Positions 1 to 9,822 of a stretch of 64,000 nucleotides of DNA are shown here, piece after piece. Position numbers and translations under genes: made by a program. The notes beneath the pieces were generated by a model that was given only the letters and a program-made list of their open reading frames with translations, was not told the origin of the DNA and made no database searches. How positions within the stretch are numbered: the stretch's first letter is position 1; each line of letters starts with the position of its first letter. This DNA comes from Exiguobacterium sp. Leaf196 (lineage in GTDB: Bacteria; Bacillota; Bacilli; Exiguobacteriales; Exiguobacteriaceae): contig NZ_LMPV01000001.1 in NCBI RefSeq assembly GCF_001423965.1, positions 447,908 through 511,907 on the forward strand. Direction: 5' to 3'.

Positions 1-1404
1 GCTCTGATCGCACAAGAAGGCCATACTGTTACCGTCCTTGAAGGAAGTCGTGAATGGGGGGGATCAGCCGGGAAGTTCACGCGCCGGGACCTGACGTATC
101 CGGTAGGGGCGACACTCGGAATGGGGTTTGAGCCCGGTGGTATTCACGCCCGTGTTCTTGATCATCTTGGAGTAACGCATCAGGTCGAGTCGCTCGACGT
201 CGTCATGACGATTCGCATCGCAGGACGGACGATTCATTATTATCAGGATCGTGCTGCGTTTCTAACCGAATTGACGTCACATTTTCCGGAGCAGGCATCG
301 TCGATTCAGGCTTTCTTTGCTGAAATCGAGCAGATTCACGAGATGATTCGTCCGCTAATGGCAGAACTTCCAGCATTACCACTTCAAGATCCAGCAGACG
401 TCCGGCGGTTAGTCCGTCACGCGAAAAGTGTTGTTCTCTTGCCGTATTTTCCGCTGACGATTGGTCATTTGTTACGAAAACATCGACTAGCGGATACGTT
501 ATTCGCACAAGTGATCGATGGGATTTTGCTCGACAGCATGCAGACAGGGCAGGAGGCCTCAGCTTTACTAGGAGCCGTCGCCTTATCGATTTATCATGAA
601 GGTGCCTATTATGTTCCGGGAGGCTTGTACCGACTAGCTGAGCAATTGAAAGAGACAGCAGAGGAGAGCGGGGCAACCTGTCTCCTTGGGCGAAAAGTCA
701 CGTCGATTCGAAAGACATCAGATGGATTTTTGATTGAGGATCGCCGAGGACGCTTGATGCTTGCTGATGCTGTCATCTGTGCGGTTCCTCTTGAAGGCAT
801 CCGGGAAGTCGTCAGCATGGATATGCGACGAACGTTACGACGAACGTACCGACGACAGGAAAAATTACAGCAATGGGCGACCTTTACGTATTATGCGGCG
901 ATTCCAGAGGCACTCATTTTGTCTGACGAAGCATTCCGGCAAGTTCATGATCCGTCCTTACCTTCAGGTCATGCCTTCATCTCGCTGTCCCGTCCGGATG
1001 ATCGATTACGTGCACCAGTTGGTCAGCGGACGCTGACGATGTCATGCCATGTTCCGATTGGTACGTTTGATAAGACGAACCGGAAACGCTATGACGGACA
1101 AGTCGAGACGATGTCGGCGATCTTCGAAGCCATTCTCGAACAGCAGTTTCCTGGCTTCGCGCAACAGGCAATCGAACGCCATCCGGGTGGACCAGGTGCA
1201 TGGGTCCGCTATACGTTCCGTCCGGATGGTGGAGTCGGTGGATATCCGCAACGTCCGAGTACGAGTCTCCTATTCGCGGCACCGTTTCGAACAGGTGTCA
1301 ATCACTTCTTTGCAATCGGCGATACCATCTTTCCGGGTGCTGGAACGATCGGTGCGACGACGTCTGCGATCCATGCTGCCCGACAGTTTGGAGTCAGATT
1401 GTGA
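1..1404 (+). CDS. Phytoene-desaturase-like FAD-dependent oxidoreductase (5' truncated by window)
   Basis: The reading frame is open from the first base, so the gene starts upstream; the Rossmann GxGxxG motif must lie before the window. What remains begins in the early FAD-binding region (EGHTVTVLE then GGSAGKF) and ends with the C-terminal FAD motif GDTIFPGAGTIGA. This layout is that of the CrtI/CrtN amine-oxidase superfamily, which desaturates carotenoid precursors such as phytoene or diapophytoene at the membrane. A carotenoid role is inferred from the fold only, because no other carotenoid gene is visible. A terminator follows directly. Other NAD(P)/FAD oxidoreductases of the superfamily remain possible. 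Confidence 0.7.
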   Translation, partial: ALIAQEGHTVTVLEGSREWGGSAGKFTRRDLTYPVGATLGMGFEPGGIHARVLDHLGVTHQVESLDVVMTIRIAGRTIHYYQDRAAFLTELTSHFPEQASSIQAFFAEIEQIHEMIRPLMAELPALPLQDPADVRRLVRHAKSVVLLPYFPLTIGHLLRKHRLADTLFAQVIDGILLDSMQTGQEASALLGAVALSIYHEGAYYVPGGLYRLAEQLKETAEESGATCLLGRKVTSIRKTSDGFLIEDRRGRLMLADAVICAVPLEGIREVVSMDMRRTLRRTYRRQEKLQQWATFTYYAAIPEALILSDEAFRQVHDPSLPSGHAFISLSRPDDRLRAPVGQRTLTMSCHVPIGTFDKTNRKRYDGQVETMSAIFEAILEQQFPGFAQQAIERHPGGPGAWVRYTFRPDGGVGGYPQRPSTSLLFAAPFRTGVNHFFAIGDTIFPGAGTIGATTSAIHAARQFGVRL

Positions 1405-1428
1405 GAAATCGTCGTAAAATGATGAAAG

Positions 1429-1452
1429 AAGCGACGCATCTGTCGCTTTTTT
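1429..1452 (+). terminator. Intrinsic terminator after the desaturase-like gene
   Basis: A 7-bp stem (AAGCGAC / GTCGCTT) with a 6-base loop runs into a T tract. Confidence 0.75.
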
Positions 1453-1528
1453 CACATTTGAGGATTATGATGAGGAAGAGTCGGGAACATGATATCCATG
1501 AACACAAAGAGAGAAGGAGTGAAGAACC

Positions 1529-1816
1529 ATGGAGACATTCGAGCAAAAATGTCAGTCGTTCATTCAGGAACGACGACCTGAAGTCGGTCCGATTCAATTC
1601 GAGTCGGCGCGTACGTTTCTCAATGCACGCGGTTTAAGTGTCTACGAACGGATTTATCAAGGGAAAGAAGAAGTCCGATTAGCGTTCGTTGAACAGACAA
1701 ATGGTCAACAACTCGTTTCATTAATGGAAAATACATTCGGCAACGGACTGGTCTATTTTGTCTCAACGGCAACCGCGACATGGGATGGCGACCGTTTTGG
1801 TGAATACACGTTTTAA
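1529..1816 (+). CDS. Unknown 95-residue protein
   Basis: A small soluble-looking protein I do not recognise. It has a good ribosome binding site (AGAAGGAG about 10 bases before the ATG) and is bracketed by terminators on both sides, so it is probably a single-gene unit. The sequence is acidic and contains no membrane segment, signal peptide or obvious catalytic motif; its C-terminal half (FVSTATATWDGDRFGEYTF) looks like beta strands. Codon use resembles its neighbours, so nothing points to recent transfer. No function is proposed. Confidence 0.65.
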   Translation: METFEQKCQSFIQERRPEVGPIQFESARTFLNARGLSVYERIYQGKEEVRLAFVEQTNGQQLVSLMENTFGNGLVYFVSTATATWDGDRFGEYTF

Positions 1817-1825
1817 GTACATAGG

Positions 1826-1853
1826 GAGTCCCAGTCGATGACTGGGGCTCTTT
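1826..1853 (+). terminator. Intrinsic terminator after the 95-residue gene
   Basis: A stem with arms GAGTCCCAGT and ACTGGGGCTC is followed by a short T run. The T tract is weak. Confidence 0.55.
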
Positions 1854-1921
1854 CGTGTCGAAACCTAATCCTTGTCCCGTTCGTAAGGTAGATAAGTGAC
1901 TCAGTTGAAGGAGGAAACGAT

Positions 1922-3190
1922 GTGTCATCATTTGAACAACCTAAAACATCGACACGGCGGCTTGCAACCGTTTCGTTGATTTTCATGGCGGTCGGATTCG
2001 TCGTCTCATTGCCATTTAAAGAAAATGCTTGGGTCTTTTGGCTCCAGAGTGGTTTTGAAGCCGGACTCGTCGGTGGGATTGCCGACTGGTTCGCGATCAC
2101 GGCGCTGTTTCGTCATCCGCTTGGCTTAAAGATTCCCCATACGAACCTATTGCCGAAAAATCGGGAACGGGTCATCGAATCGATTGTTCATATGCTCGAG
2201 ACGGACTTACTGAACAAAGAAAGTATCGTTGCGAAGCTGCAACATATGACGCTTGCAGATCGTGTCATCAAAATTTTACGTTCGATTCTGGTCTTACCTG
2301 CCTTTCGAGCAACCGTCACCGAGCTGTTGATGGGTTTGATTCGGAAACTACCGAAAGAGGCAATTCTTGAGTTTGCGAATACACGGGTGACGGAGACGAT
2401 CAAAGCGTATCCGTCCAAACGGCTGGCGGTCCGGGCGATGGAGTTGAATGAGGAACGTCGACTCGACGAGTGGCTGATGGATCAGTTACTCGATTACGGC
2501 CAACGTCTTCTCGAAGATCCGATCATTCGCGATCAGATTGGCCGCCTTGCTTATACGGCAATGATTGACCAAGAAAAGAATACGTTTTTGCGGGTGACGG
2601 CGCGAACCGTCCAAAAAGTCTATTCGGAAGAAAAACTCAGTCTGGTCATTCAAGGCGTCTTGTTGACGGTCATTCAAGATATGCGACACGTCCATCATCC
2701 GAATCGACTCGCGATTCTCGATCATCTGCGTCGTAACCTGGCACAGTTGTCGATTGATGAAGAGCGTCTCGCGAAAATCGATGCTTGGAAGGCAAGTGAG
2801 GTCGACCGGTTTGACTTCGTTCCGGTCATTGAACGTGCATATGACGCTGGTCTGATCGAGCTCGAACGCTATTTGACGTCAGACGCTTTCTGGACGGAAC
2901 GGGCGATGCCGATGCTTTCGCGCGCTTTAGACGACTGGGAACAGCATCCGACGTTCAAGGATAGCAGTGATCAGTGGATGAAGGAGCAACTCGTGCGTTT
3001 CGTCGAACAAAATCACCAAAAAATCGGCGGACTCGTGCGCGAGAACTTGAATCGGTTCGATACCGAGACACTCATTCACATGATCGAGGATAAGGTTGGC
3101 AGTGACTTGCAATGGATCCGGGTCAATGGAGCATTGTGTGGATTCATCATCGGTTTGATCCTCGGTGCCATCAAGGTGTTCGTCGGATGA
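1922..3190 (+). CDS. DUF445 family membrane protein
   Basis: This 422-residue protein starts at a GTG behind GAAGGAGG. It has one membrane segment near residues 15-32, a patch typical of DUF445 (GLVGGIADWFAITALF and FRHPLG, residues about 48-70), a long charged helical middle part, and a closing membrane segment at about 400-420. Members are widespread in Bacillales (B. subtilis YheB is one) and have no settled biochemical role. The stop codon overlaps the start of the DNA glycosylase gene (ATGA), so the two are translationally coupled. Confidence 0.8.
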   Translation: MSSFEQPKTSTRRLATVSLIFMAVGFVVSLPFKENAWVFWLQSGFEAGLVGGIADWFAITALFRHPLGLKIPHTNLLPKNRERVIESIVHMLETDLLNKESIVAKLQHMTLADRVIKILRSILVLPAFRATVTELLMGLIRKLPKEAILEFANTRVTETIKAYPSKRLAVRAMELNEERRLDEWLMDQLLDYGQRLLEDPIIRDQIGRLAYTAMIDQEKNTFLRVTARTVQKVYSEEKLSLVIQGVLLTVIQDMRHVHHPNRLAILDHLRRNLAQLSIDEERLAKIDAWKASEVDRFDFVPVIERAYDAGLIELERYLTSDAFWTERAMPMLSRALDDWEQHPTFKDSSDQWMKEQLVRFVEQNHQKIGGLVRENLNRFDTETLIHMIEDKVGSDLQWIRVNGALCGFIIGLILGAIKVFVG

Positions 3191-4014
3191 GTCGGTGGAC
3201 GTATGATCTGACGTTGTCGGAAGCATTTGATTTTAAAGGAATCGTGTCTCGTTTGACGGAAGACCCGTTACAAATCGAACAGAATGGGCGACTCGTTGTT
3301 CCAATCTTCGTTGAAGAACAGGCGTATATTACGACGGTTGAATATATCGACGGCTTCACGTTACGGATTGACGGTTCAGGACCGCAAGCAGCGGTGTTGG
3401 CACAACTCAAGCGACGCTTTCGACTCAGTGAGCCGAATCCTGCGCAGCGTCTTAAGACGACGTCATTACATGCGATCGTCGAACAGTTCGGCGACGAACG
3501 GCTCGTTCTTGATCATTCACCGTTCACGGCCTTGATTCGTTCGATCATCCATCAACAAATCAATCTGTCGTTTGCGCATACGTTGACGGAACGTGTCTTT
3601 CGGACATTCGGAACGGTCAAGGATGGAATCATCCTACCGCCGACACCGCGCCAACTAGCGGCAGCGCGTCGCGAGGACTTGCTCGCTCTGCAACTATCAG
3701 GACGTAAAGTCGATTATCTACTCGGGGTAGCAACAGCAGAGATTAATTATGAGGAATTGACGTCAGCGACCGACGCAGAAATCGCTGAGACATTGATTGC
3801 ACTGAAAGGTGTCGGACCATGGACGGTTCAAAACGTCCTGATGTTCGGGTACGGTCGTCCGGATCTTTTCCCGGCATCGGACATTGGGATATTACGGGCT
3901 TTTGAACGATTACTTGGATATCGACCGACAGTAGAAGAAGCGACGCGACTGGCAGAGGAATTCGCTCCTGTTCGCAGTCACGCTGCCTATCTATTATGGC
4001 GTTCGATTGAATAA
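3187..4014 (+). CDS. DNA-3-methyladenine glycosylase, AlkA/HhH-GPD type
   Basis: Predicted 275-residue base-excision repair enzyme that removes alkylated purines from DNA. An N-terminal AlkA-like beta domain is followed by the helix-hairpin-helix glycosylase domain: LKGVGPWTVQNVLM is the HhH-GPD signature and the Asp in FPASDIGIL fits the catalytic position. I chose the ATG that overlaps the DUF445 stop codon; an in-frame ATG 75 bases upstream lies inside that gene and has no ribosome binding site. Grouping with mutSL downstream puts several repair genes together, but a promoter at 4025 separates the units. Confidence 0.88.
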   Translation: MSRWTYDLTLSEAFDFKGIVSRLTEDPLQIEQNGRLVVPIFVEEQAYITTVEYIDGFTLRIDGSGPQAAVLAQLKRRFRLSEPNPAQRLKTTSLHAIVEQFGDERLVLDHSPFTALIRSIIHQQINLSFAHTLTERVFRTFGTVKDGIILPPTPRQLAAARREDLLALQLSGRKVDYLLGVATAEINYEELTSATDAEIAETLIALKGVGPWTVQNVLMFGYGRPDLFPASDIGILRAFERLLGYRPTVEEATRLAEEFAPVRSHAAYLLWRSIE

Positions 4015-4024
4015 GGAACTATTC

Positions 4025-4053
4025 TTGTCACTCTATCGTCAGAACGGTATAAT
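4025..4053 (+). promoter_or_regulatory. Sigma-A promoter for ricA
   Basis: TTGTCA, a 17-base spacer, then a perfect TATAAT. It starts transcription about 70 bases before the ricA start codon. Confidence 0.8.
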
Positions 4054-4126
4054 GAATGCGATAGAACGAGGAATCGTTCAGAAATGCTAAGGGAAGCGAC
4101 GTGTTCGCTAACGATAGAGGGGACGA

Positions 4127-4564
4127 ATGTGGATGTATACAGATGAACAAATCATCGAAAAAGCCAATGAAATCGCCAAAATGATTTCAGAGACACCGGA
4201 AGTAGAACGATTCAAAGCGGCAGAAGCCAACATCAATGGGAATGAAAAAGTCCAAAAGATGATGAAACAAATCAAGTTCCTTCAAAAAGAGGCAGTCAAC
4301 TGCCAACATTACGGCAAAACAGAAGCACTCGCACGTGTCGAAGCGAAGCTCGATAAATTGTTCGCTGAGCTTGATGAGATGCCTGTCGTCCAACAGTTCC
4401 AAGAAACGCAAGAAGAAGTCAACGGACTTCTCCAATACATCACGGTGACGATCTCGAACGGGATTACGGATCAAATCATCGAAGCAACGGACGGAGACGT
4501 TCTTGCAGGTAAGACAGGTAGCGGCATGGAAGCAGAAAACAAAAGCGGCGGTTGCGGCTACTAA
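4127..4564 (+). CDS. ricA: RicA (YmcA) family RNA-processing regulator
   Basis: A 145-residue helical protein of the YlbF/YmcA family. In B. subtilis RicA forms a complex with RicF and RicT that carries iron-sulfur clusters, helps RNase Y mature mRNAs, and affects competence and biofilm formation. Here the helical body (for example IKFLQKEAVNCQHYGK) and a cysteine-bearing tail (KSGGCGY) fit RicA, and the place directly before mutS matches the B. subtilis order except that cotE is missing. The start at 4127 follows GAGGGGACGA; an in-frame ATG two codons later is equally close to the family start. Confidence 0.85.
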   Translation: MWMYTDEQIIEKANEIAKMISETPEVERFKAAEANINGNEKVQKMMKQIKFLQKEAVNCQHYGKTEALARVEAKLDKLFAELDEMPVVQQFQETQEEVNGLLQYITVTISNGITDQIIEATDGDVLAGKTGSGMEAENKSGGCGY

Positions 4565-4579
4565 TCACGAAATGAACGA

Positions 4580-4608
4580 AAAGCCGACGGACATCCGTCG
4601 GCTTTTTC
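4580..4608 (+). terminator. Intrinsic terminator between ricA and mutS
   Basis: An 11-bp stem (AAGCCGACGG / CCGTCGGCTT) with loop ACAT runs into TTTTT. Some read-through into mutS is likely, since no separate mutS promoter is evident in the 18 bases that follow. Confidence 0.85.
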
Positions 4609-4626
4609 GACGAATGAGGTGGAAGA

Positions 4627-7158
4627 ATGGAAGCAGTACACAACACACCGATGATGAAACAATACTTCTCGATTAAGGCAGATTATCCGGACGCTTTCTT
4701 GTTTTATCGGCTCGGTGATTTTTATGAATTATTTTTTGAGGATGCCAAGAAAGTCGCCCATGAACTGGAGTTGACGTTGACGGCGAAAAACGGAAAGAAC
4801 GCGGAGCATCCGATTCCGATGTGTGGCGTACCCCATCACGCGGCGAACGGCTACATCGAACAGTTGATCGAGCGTGGTTATAAAGTGGCGCTTTGTGATC
4901 AAGTCGAGGATCCAAAGTTGACGAAAGGACTCGTCAAACGCGAAGTCATCCAAGTCATCACACCGGGAACGTTGATGTCTGCGTTGACGGAAAAAGAGAA
5001 TCGGTACCTAGTAGCGGTCGTCGAACAGGACGGTCGTTTTGGGATTGCCCGCGGTGATGTCTCAACAGGTGAGAGTGCCTTGACAAGCGTTGCAACACTC
5101 GATGGTGTAATCAAAGAATTAAGCATTATCTTGCCACGGGAAATCATCGTCACGACAGAGGAACATGAGACGGCACTTGCGTCCTTACGGATCCCGCTAA
5201 CGCGCAGTTCACGACGCGAGACACATCCACATGGAGATCGCGCGATTGATACAGCCCAAGCGGAAGCCTTTGCTGTCCTCTATGCCTACATGCACGATAC
5301 ACAAAAACGAGCGTTGACACATCTGCAACCAGCCATTGTCTACGAAGCGAGCGATTTCATGCAACTCGAACCGAATACGGTCAAGAATCTTGAGCTCGTC
5401 CGCTCGGCACGGACAGGAGACAAAAAGGGTTCGTTGCTTGGTCTACTTGACGTGACAGGTACAGCGATGGGTGGACGGATGCTGAAACGCTGGCTGGAAA
5501 AACCGTTGTTATCGGAGCGAGTCATCACGGAACGGCTCGACGCTGTCGAGGAACTGTTGCAACACTATTTCGAGCGTCAGCAATTAAAAGATACGTTACG
5601 GGAAGTCTATGATCTTGAGCGACTCGTCGCAAAAGTCGGTTACGGAACAGCGTCAGCGCGTGATCTCGTTCAATTGAAGTCGACGTTGCGATTGATTCCC
5701 CGTATCCAATCAGCACTTGAAGAGATGATGAGCGAACGTCTCGGTCAACTTAGTCTCGGACTCGATCCACACGACGAATTGAGCGATCTACTCGATCGTG
5801 CGTTCGTTGAAGCCCCACCGATCTCAACGAAAGAGGGCGGGATGATCAAGTCCGGTTATTCACCAGACCTCGACGAGTTACTTGTCGCTTCAAAAGACGG
5901 CAAGACGTGGCTTGCGACACTCGAAGCAAATGAACGAGCAGCAACCGGCATCAAGACGTTGAAGATCGGTTACAACCGTGTCTTCGGCTATTACATCGAG
6001 GTCTCGCGTGCAAATGCCAAACTGTTACCGGAAGGACGGTATGAACGGAAGCAGACACTCGCCAATGCTGAGCGTTATATCACACCGGAATTAAAAGAAA
6101 AAGAAGCGCTGATCCTAGGGGCGGAAGAGAAGAGTGTCACGCTCGAGTACGATCTCTTCTGTGGAGTGCGCGATGAAGTCAAAGGACATATCGAAAGCTT
6201 ACAGCGCGTCAGTCGCCGGATTGCGGAACTCGACGTCCTCGTCGCACTGGCTGAGATTGCCGAAACACACGACTATGTCCGACCAATCACGACGACCGGC
6301 CGAACGGTTGATATTCAGGAAGGACGTCACCCGGTCATCGAGACAGTCTTACCGCGCGGTGAATACGTCGCGAACGGGATTACCTTAAACGAAGGACGCG
6401 AGATGCTGTTGATCACTGGACCGAACATGTCCGGTAAATCGACCTATATGCGACAGTTCGCCTTGATTGCTTTATTGCATCAAATTGGCTCGTTCGTACC
6501 AGCTGCTCAAGCGGAACTGCCGATCTTCGATCAAATCTTCACCCGGATCGGGGCAGCAGACGACCTCGTCAGTGGACAGTCGACATTCATGGTCGAGATG
6601 GTCGAGACACAAGAAGCCTTGACGCGTGCAACGGACCGGTCTTTGATCCTGCTTGATGAAATTGGTCGCGGGACCTCGACGTACGACGGGATGGCACTCG
6701 CACAAGCAATCGTTGAACACATCGCCCGGCACGTTGGAGCGAAGACGCTATTTTCGACCCATTATCATGAACTGACGGTGCTCGAAGAATCGATTGATCG
6801 ATTAGCGAACGTTCATGTCCGTGCCGTTGAACAAGATGGGCGTGTCGTCTTCTTGCATGAAGTACGCGACGGAAAAGCCGACCAATCGTACGGAATCCAT
6901 GTCGCACGGTTAGCTGATTTACCAGATAGTCTGATCGAACGGGCGCAAGTCCTCTTGTCCGAGTTCGAGCAGGCTGAGCCTGTTCCGGTCGCAGCACCTG
7001 TAAAAGCTCCTGTTCAGGAGGAGCCGATTGATCAACTCAGTCTGTTCTCAGATGCGGATCCGCTGCGTGAGACGATGGCGAGTCTTGATTTGATCAATAT
7101 GACGCCACTCGAGGCATTGAATACGCTGTATCGTCTACAAGCCGAAGCGAGAAAGTGA
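4627..7158 (+). CDS. mutS: DNA mismatch repair protein MutS
   Basis: This 843-residue ATPase recognises mismatches and small loops in newly replicated DNA. The N-terminal mismatch-binding domain is present, with the conserved Phe-x-Glu region in [15 protein letters not shown] (residues about 27-41). The central lever and clamp domains follow, then the ABC-type ATPase with Walker [10 protein letters not shown] starting near residue 599 and [14 protein letters not shown] as Walker B/signature. The C-terminal region carries a QLSLF-like element (IDQLSLF) matching the beta-clamp-binding motif. Length and order are normal. It is followed by mutL with a 10-base gap, so the two form one operon. Confidence 0.97.
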   Translation: MEAVHNTPMMKQYFSIKADYPDAFLFYRLGDFYELFFEDAKKVAHELELTLTAKNGKNAEHPIPMCGVPHHAANGYIEQLIERGYKVALCDQVEDPKLTKGLVKREVIQVITPGTLMSALTEKENRYLVAVVEQDGRFGIARGDVSTGESALTSVATLDGVIKELSIILPREIIVTTEEHETALASLRIPLTRSSRRETHPHGDRAIDTAQAEAFAVLYAYMHDTQKRALTHLQPAIVYEASDFMQLEPNTVKNLELVRSARTGDKKGSLLGLLDVTGTAMGGRMLKRWLEKPLLSERVITERLDAVEELLQHYFERQQLKDTLREVYDLERLVAKVGYGTASARDLVQLKSTLRLIPRIQSALEEMMSERLGQLSLGLDPHDELSDLLDRAFVEAPPISTKEGGMIKSGYSPDLDELLVASKDGKTWLATLEANERAATGIKTLKIGYNRVFGYYIEVSRANAKLLPEGRYERKQTLANAERYITPELKEKEALILGAEEKSVTLEYDLFCGVRDEVKGHIESLQRVSRRIAELDVLVALAEIAETHDYVRPITTTGRTVDIQEGRHPVIETVLPRGEYVANGITLNEGREMLLITGPNMSGKSTYMRQFALIALLHQIGSFVPAAQAELPIFDQIFTRIGAADDLVSGQSTFMVEMVETQEALTRATDRSLILLDEIGRGTSTYDGMALAQAIVEHIARHVGAKTLFSTHYHELTVLEESIDRLANVHVRAVEQDGRVVFLHEVRDGKADQSYGIHVARLADLPDSLIERAQVLLSEFEQAEPVPVAAPVKAPVQEEPIDQLSLFSDADPLRETMASLDLINMTPLEALNTLYRLQAEARK

Positions 7159-7168
7159 GGAGAATGCA

Positions 7169-9001
7169 GTGGGAATCATTCGTGAATTATCCGATAGTTT
7201 AGCGAACCGGATCGCGGCGGGAGAAGTCGTCGAACGACCAGCGTCGGTCGTCAAGGAACTGGTCGAGAACGCACTTGATGCCGGTGCGACCCAAATCGAT
7301 GTCGAACTCGAAGAAGCCGGAATGAAACGGATGACGATCCGTGACAACGGACACGGGTTTTACCCGGATGACGCTGAACTGGCTTTCGTTCGTCACGCGA
7401 CGAGTAAGATTAAGGACGAGCATGACTTGTTCCGAATCAAGACACTTGGTTTTCGCGGAGAGGCCCTTGCCTCGATCGCGTCCGTCAGTAAAGTGACGTT
7501 GAAGACGAAACGCGAGGACGCGGAAGGGATTCAAGTGACGCTTGAGTACGGGACGGTCGTTCAGCGGACACCAGCTGCCATGAACCGGGGAACGGAATTG
7601 ACGGTCGAGCATCTCTTCTTCAATACACCGGCACGGCTGAAGTATTTGAAGACGACGCATACGGAACTTGCGGCGATCACGGACGTGCTGAACCGGATGG
7701 CGTTTGCTCATCCAGACGTCAAGCTTCGGGCTACCCATGAAGGAAAGACGTTGATCCAGACGAACGGATCAGGAGACGTCCGGCAAGCGCTGGCGAGTGT
7801 CTACGGTCATCAAACGATTCAAGGAACGTTGGTCGCCAAGGGCGCGAATGCCGATTATCAATTGACGTGTCATCTCGTCAAACCGGAAGTGACCCGTGCC
7901 TCGAAGAATTACATTACGTTGATTCTCAATGGACGTTCGGTCAAAAACTTCGCCCTGACGCAAGCGGTCTTGAACGGTTACCATACGCTCTTACCGATTG
8001 GACGGTATCCGATTGCCGTCATTGAGGTGACGATGGATCCACTCCTGATTGACGTCAACGTCCACCCGGCGAAACGGGAAGTTCGTCTCTCAAAAGAGAT
8101 GGAGCTCTGCCAGTTGATTCAAGAGACAATCAAGATGACGCTCAGCCGAGAGACGTTGATTCCGAAGGTGACGCCACCGAAACCGAAAAAGGATCCGAGT
8201 AGTCAAGAGAAACTCGATTTTTCTTACGTCGCGGAACCGGTCGAAGAGACGTCATCGCGAGCAGTCTGGAATTATCCGATTCCGAAAAAACCCCAAGAGG
8301 ACGATCGACCCTCTGTAGAGAAACCATTGCCATTTAGTAACGAGGATGATCTATTCGAGCCCATAGAACCGGTCAAGCAGGACGTTGTCGAACCGATGGA
8401 GGAATCCCACGCGCGTCCGCGCTTTCCACACCTCGACGTCATCGGACAACTTCATTCGTCCTATATCGTCTGTGCCGGAGAAGACGGGATGTATATGATT
8501 GATCAACACGCGGCGCAGGAACGGATCAAATACGAGACGTATAAAGTCATGTTCGGTCGACCACCGGAGCAACGGCAGCAATTATTGCTCCCTTATACGT
8601 TTGAAATCTCGTCAGATGACATGAAACGAATGGAGGAAATCCTTCCGTTGCTGAAAGACGTCGGCATTGAATTCGAAGCGTTCGGTCCACAGAGCTTCAT
8701 CGTCCGAGAAGTCCCGACGTGGTTCCCGTCCCATCGCCAGGAAGAGACGATTCAAGAATTACTCGATGAGGCATTGATGAAACGGAAAATCGATCTTGAG
8801 ACGTATCGGGAAGATGCCGCCATCATGATGGCATGTAAGAAATCGATCAAGGCGAATCATCCGTTGAACGATGAGATGATGCGTCGGTTGATTGATGATT
8901 TAGCGAAGACAGAGATGCCGTTCACGTGTCCACACGGACGTCCAGTCATCATCGAATGGACGACATATGAACTCGAGAAGTTATTCAAAAGGGTCATGTG
9001 A
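7169..9001 (+). CDS. mutL: DNA mismatch repair protein MutL
   Basis: A 610-residue mismatch-repair protein starting at GTG behind GTGAGGAG. The N-terminal GHKL ATPase is clear: VVKELVENALDAGA, DNGHG and GFRGEAL. After a proline- and charge-rich linker (about residues 335-420) comes the C-terminal dimerisation domain. It holds the endonuclease metal motif DQHAAQERIKYE from about residue 445 and the zinc-site motif CPHGRP near the end. MutL proteins with this motif nick the error-containing strand, as expected in an organism without MutH/Dam-directed repair. Confidence 0.97.
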   Translation: MGIIRELSDSLANRIAAGEVVERPASVVKELVENALDAGATQIDVELEEAGMKRMTIRDNGHGFYPDDAELAFVRHATSKIKDEHDLFRIKTLGFRGEALASIASVSKVTLKTKREDAEGIQVTLEYGTVVQRTPAAMNRGTELTVEHLFFNTPARLKYLKTTHTELAAITDVLNRMAFAHPDVKLRATHEGKTLIQTNGSGDVRQALASVYGHQTIQGTLVAKGANADYQLTCHLVKPEVTRASKNYITLILNGRSVKNFALTQAVLNGYHTLLPIGRYPIAVIEVTMDPLLIDVNVHPAKREVRLSKEMELCQLIQETIKMTLSRETLIPKVTPPKPKKDPSSQEKLDFSYVAEPVEETSSRAVWNYPIPKKPQEDDRPSVEKPLPFSNEDDLFEPIEPVKQDVVEPMEESHARPRFPHLDVIGQLHSSYIVCAGEDGMYMIDQHAAQERIKYETYKVMFGRPPEQRQQLLLPYTFEISSDDMKRMEEILPLLKDVGIEFEAFGPQSFIVREVPTWFPSHRQEETIQELLDEALMKRKIDLETYREDAAIMMACKKSIKANHPLNDEMMRRLIDDLAKTEMPFTCPHGRPVIIEWTTYELEKLFKRVM

Positions 9002-9053
9002 TCAAGAAGAGGAGTCGATCCCATTCAGGTGTCGTCTCAGATTATAGAAAAGG

Positions 9054-9242
9054 GAGCTGACTCAAAAGTTAGTTTCTACAAAGAATGACGCGTCATACGC
9101 AACTCCTACAGGAAAAAGCGCATTTATGCGCTTCAGAGACAAACAAGACCCGCTTTCCTGCTTGTATAAAGCAGGAAAACTGGCTTGTGTCTCGCCTGAG
9201 GAAAGTGCGTGAAAAGACGCGTCATTCTTTTTTGGAGTCAGC
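9054..9242. repeat. Nested palindromic element (MITE-like or structured terminator repeat)
   Basis: Outer arms GCTGACTC (9056-9063) and GAGTCAGC (9235-9242) enclose a perfect 15-base inverted repeat (9080-9094 with 9216-9230). Inside lie looser arms (9136-9147 with 9184-9193) and two tight hairpins: AAGCGCA/TGCGCTT at 9116-9133 and TTTCCTGCTT/AAGCAGGAAA at 9154-9178. The right end runs into a T-rich stretch, so it could also end mutL transcription. Short open frames inside it have no ribosome binding site. No transposase or clear target-site duplication was seen. Confidence 0.6.
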
Positions 9243-9369
9243 CTCTTTTTCGTTCGTCTCGAATCATTTATTGTACTGATACACGATTGAGTAGTTTTTG
9301 TTTGTCCTAGTACAAAAAATACGTGGATTCTCATGAGAACGGTTACTTCACTTGATTAACCAGATTTCA

Positions 9370-9398
9370 TTGATTGTTAAGGAAAAGAGGCGGATAAT
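9370..9398 (+). promoter_or_regulatory. Candidate promoter for the lrgA/lrgB pair
   Basis: TTGATT, a 17-base spacer, then GATAAT, ending about 35 bases before the first start codon. Confidence 0.5.
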
Positions 9399-9432
9399 AG
9401 GACCCGAAACTGTTAACAAGGGGACCTTTATC

Positions 9433-9822
9433 ATGCTGTCACGCGTTATGCGTATTATTCAAATCATTGCTCAAATCGCACTCATTTTTTGCTTTTCACT
9501 CAGTGGGGACTGGGTGAGCAAAACCTTTCAATTACCATTACCCGGTAACATCATCGGCTTGATTCTACTGTACCTGGCGTTAAAAAGCCGTCTGATTCCG
9601 CTTGTGGCCGTCGAACGGGGCGGGACATTTCTTCTGTTCGTCATGCCATTGTTCTTTGTTCCAGCACTGTCCGGAATCATGGATTATACCGCATTTCTCC
9701 GGACATCCGGTTTACAGATCGTATTGATCGTCATCATCAGTAGCCTTCTGACATTAGTCGGATCAGCATATATCGTTGATCGACTAGCACACCGAAAAGA
9801 GGCGGTGACACGACATGAATGA
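9433..9822 (+). CDS. CidA/LrgA family holin-like membrane protein
   Basis: A 129-residue protein, almost entirely four membrane helices, of the CidA/LrgA family. The family contains holin-like controllers of murein hydrolase activity; in B. subtilis a related pair (PftA/PftB) moves pyruvate. The motif LPGNIIGLILLYLAL near residues 32-46 is typical. The chosen ATG has AAGGGGAC before it; an in-frame ATG 27 codons upstream would add an untypical charged stretch. The last 8 bases overlap the LrgB-family gene, as usual for this pair. Sequence alone cannot choose between lysis control and pyruvate transport. Confidence 0.85.
   Translation: MLSRVMRIIQIIAQIALIFCFSLSGDWVSKTFQLPLPGNIIGLILLYLALKSRLIPLVAVERGGTFLLFVMPLFFVPALSGIMDYTAFLRTSGLQIVLIVIISSLLTLVGSAYIVDRLAHRKEAVTRHE

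Noticed and set aside
1200..1637. Plus-strand frame bridging the desaturase end and the next gene
   Set aside because: It is out of frame with both genes, crosses a terminator and has unnatural composition.
3112..3186. A longer N-terminus for the DNA glycosylase
   Set aside because: It lies wholly inside the DUF445 gene and has no ribosome binding site; the overlapping ATGA start is better.
9062..9334. Short open frames on both strands inside the palindromic element
   Set aside because: They are by-products of the inverted repeat and have no ribosome binding sites.
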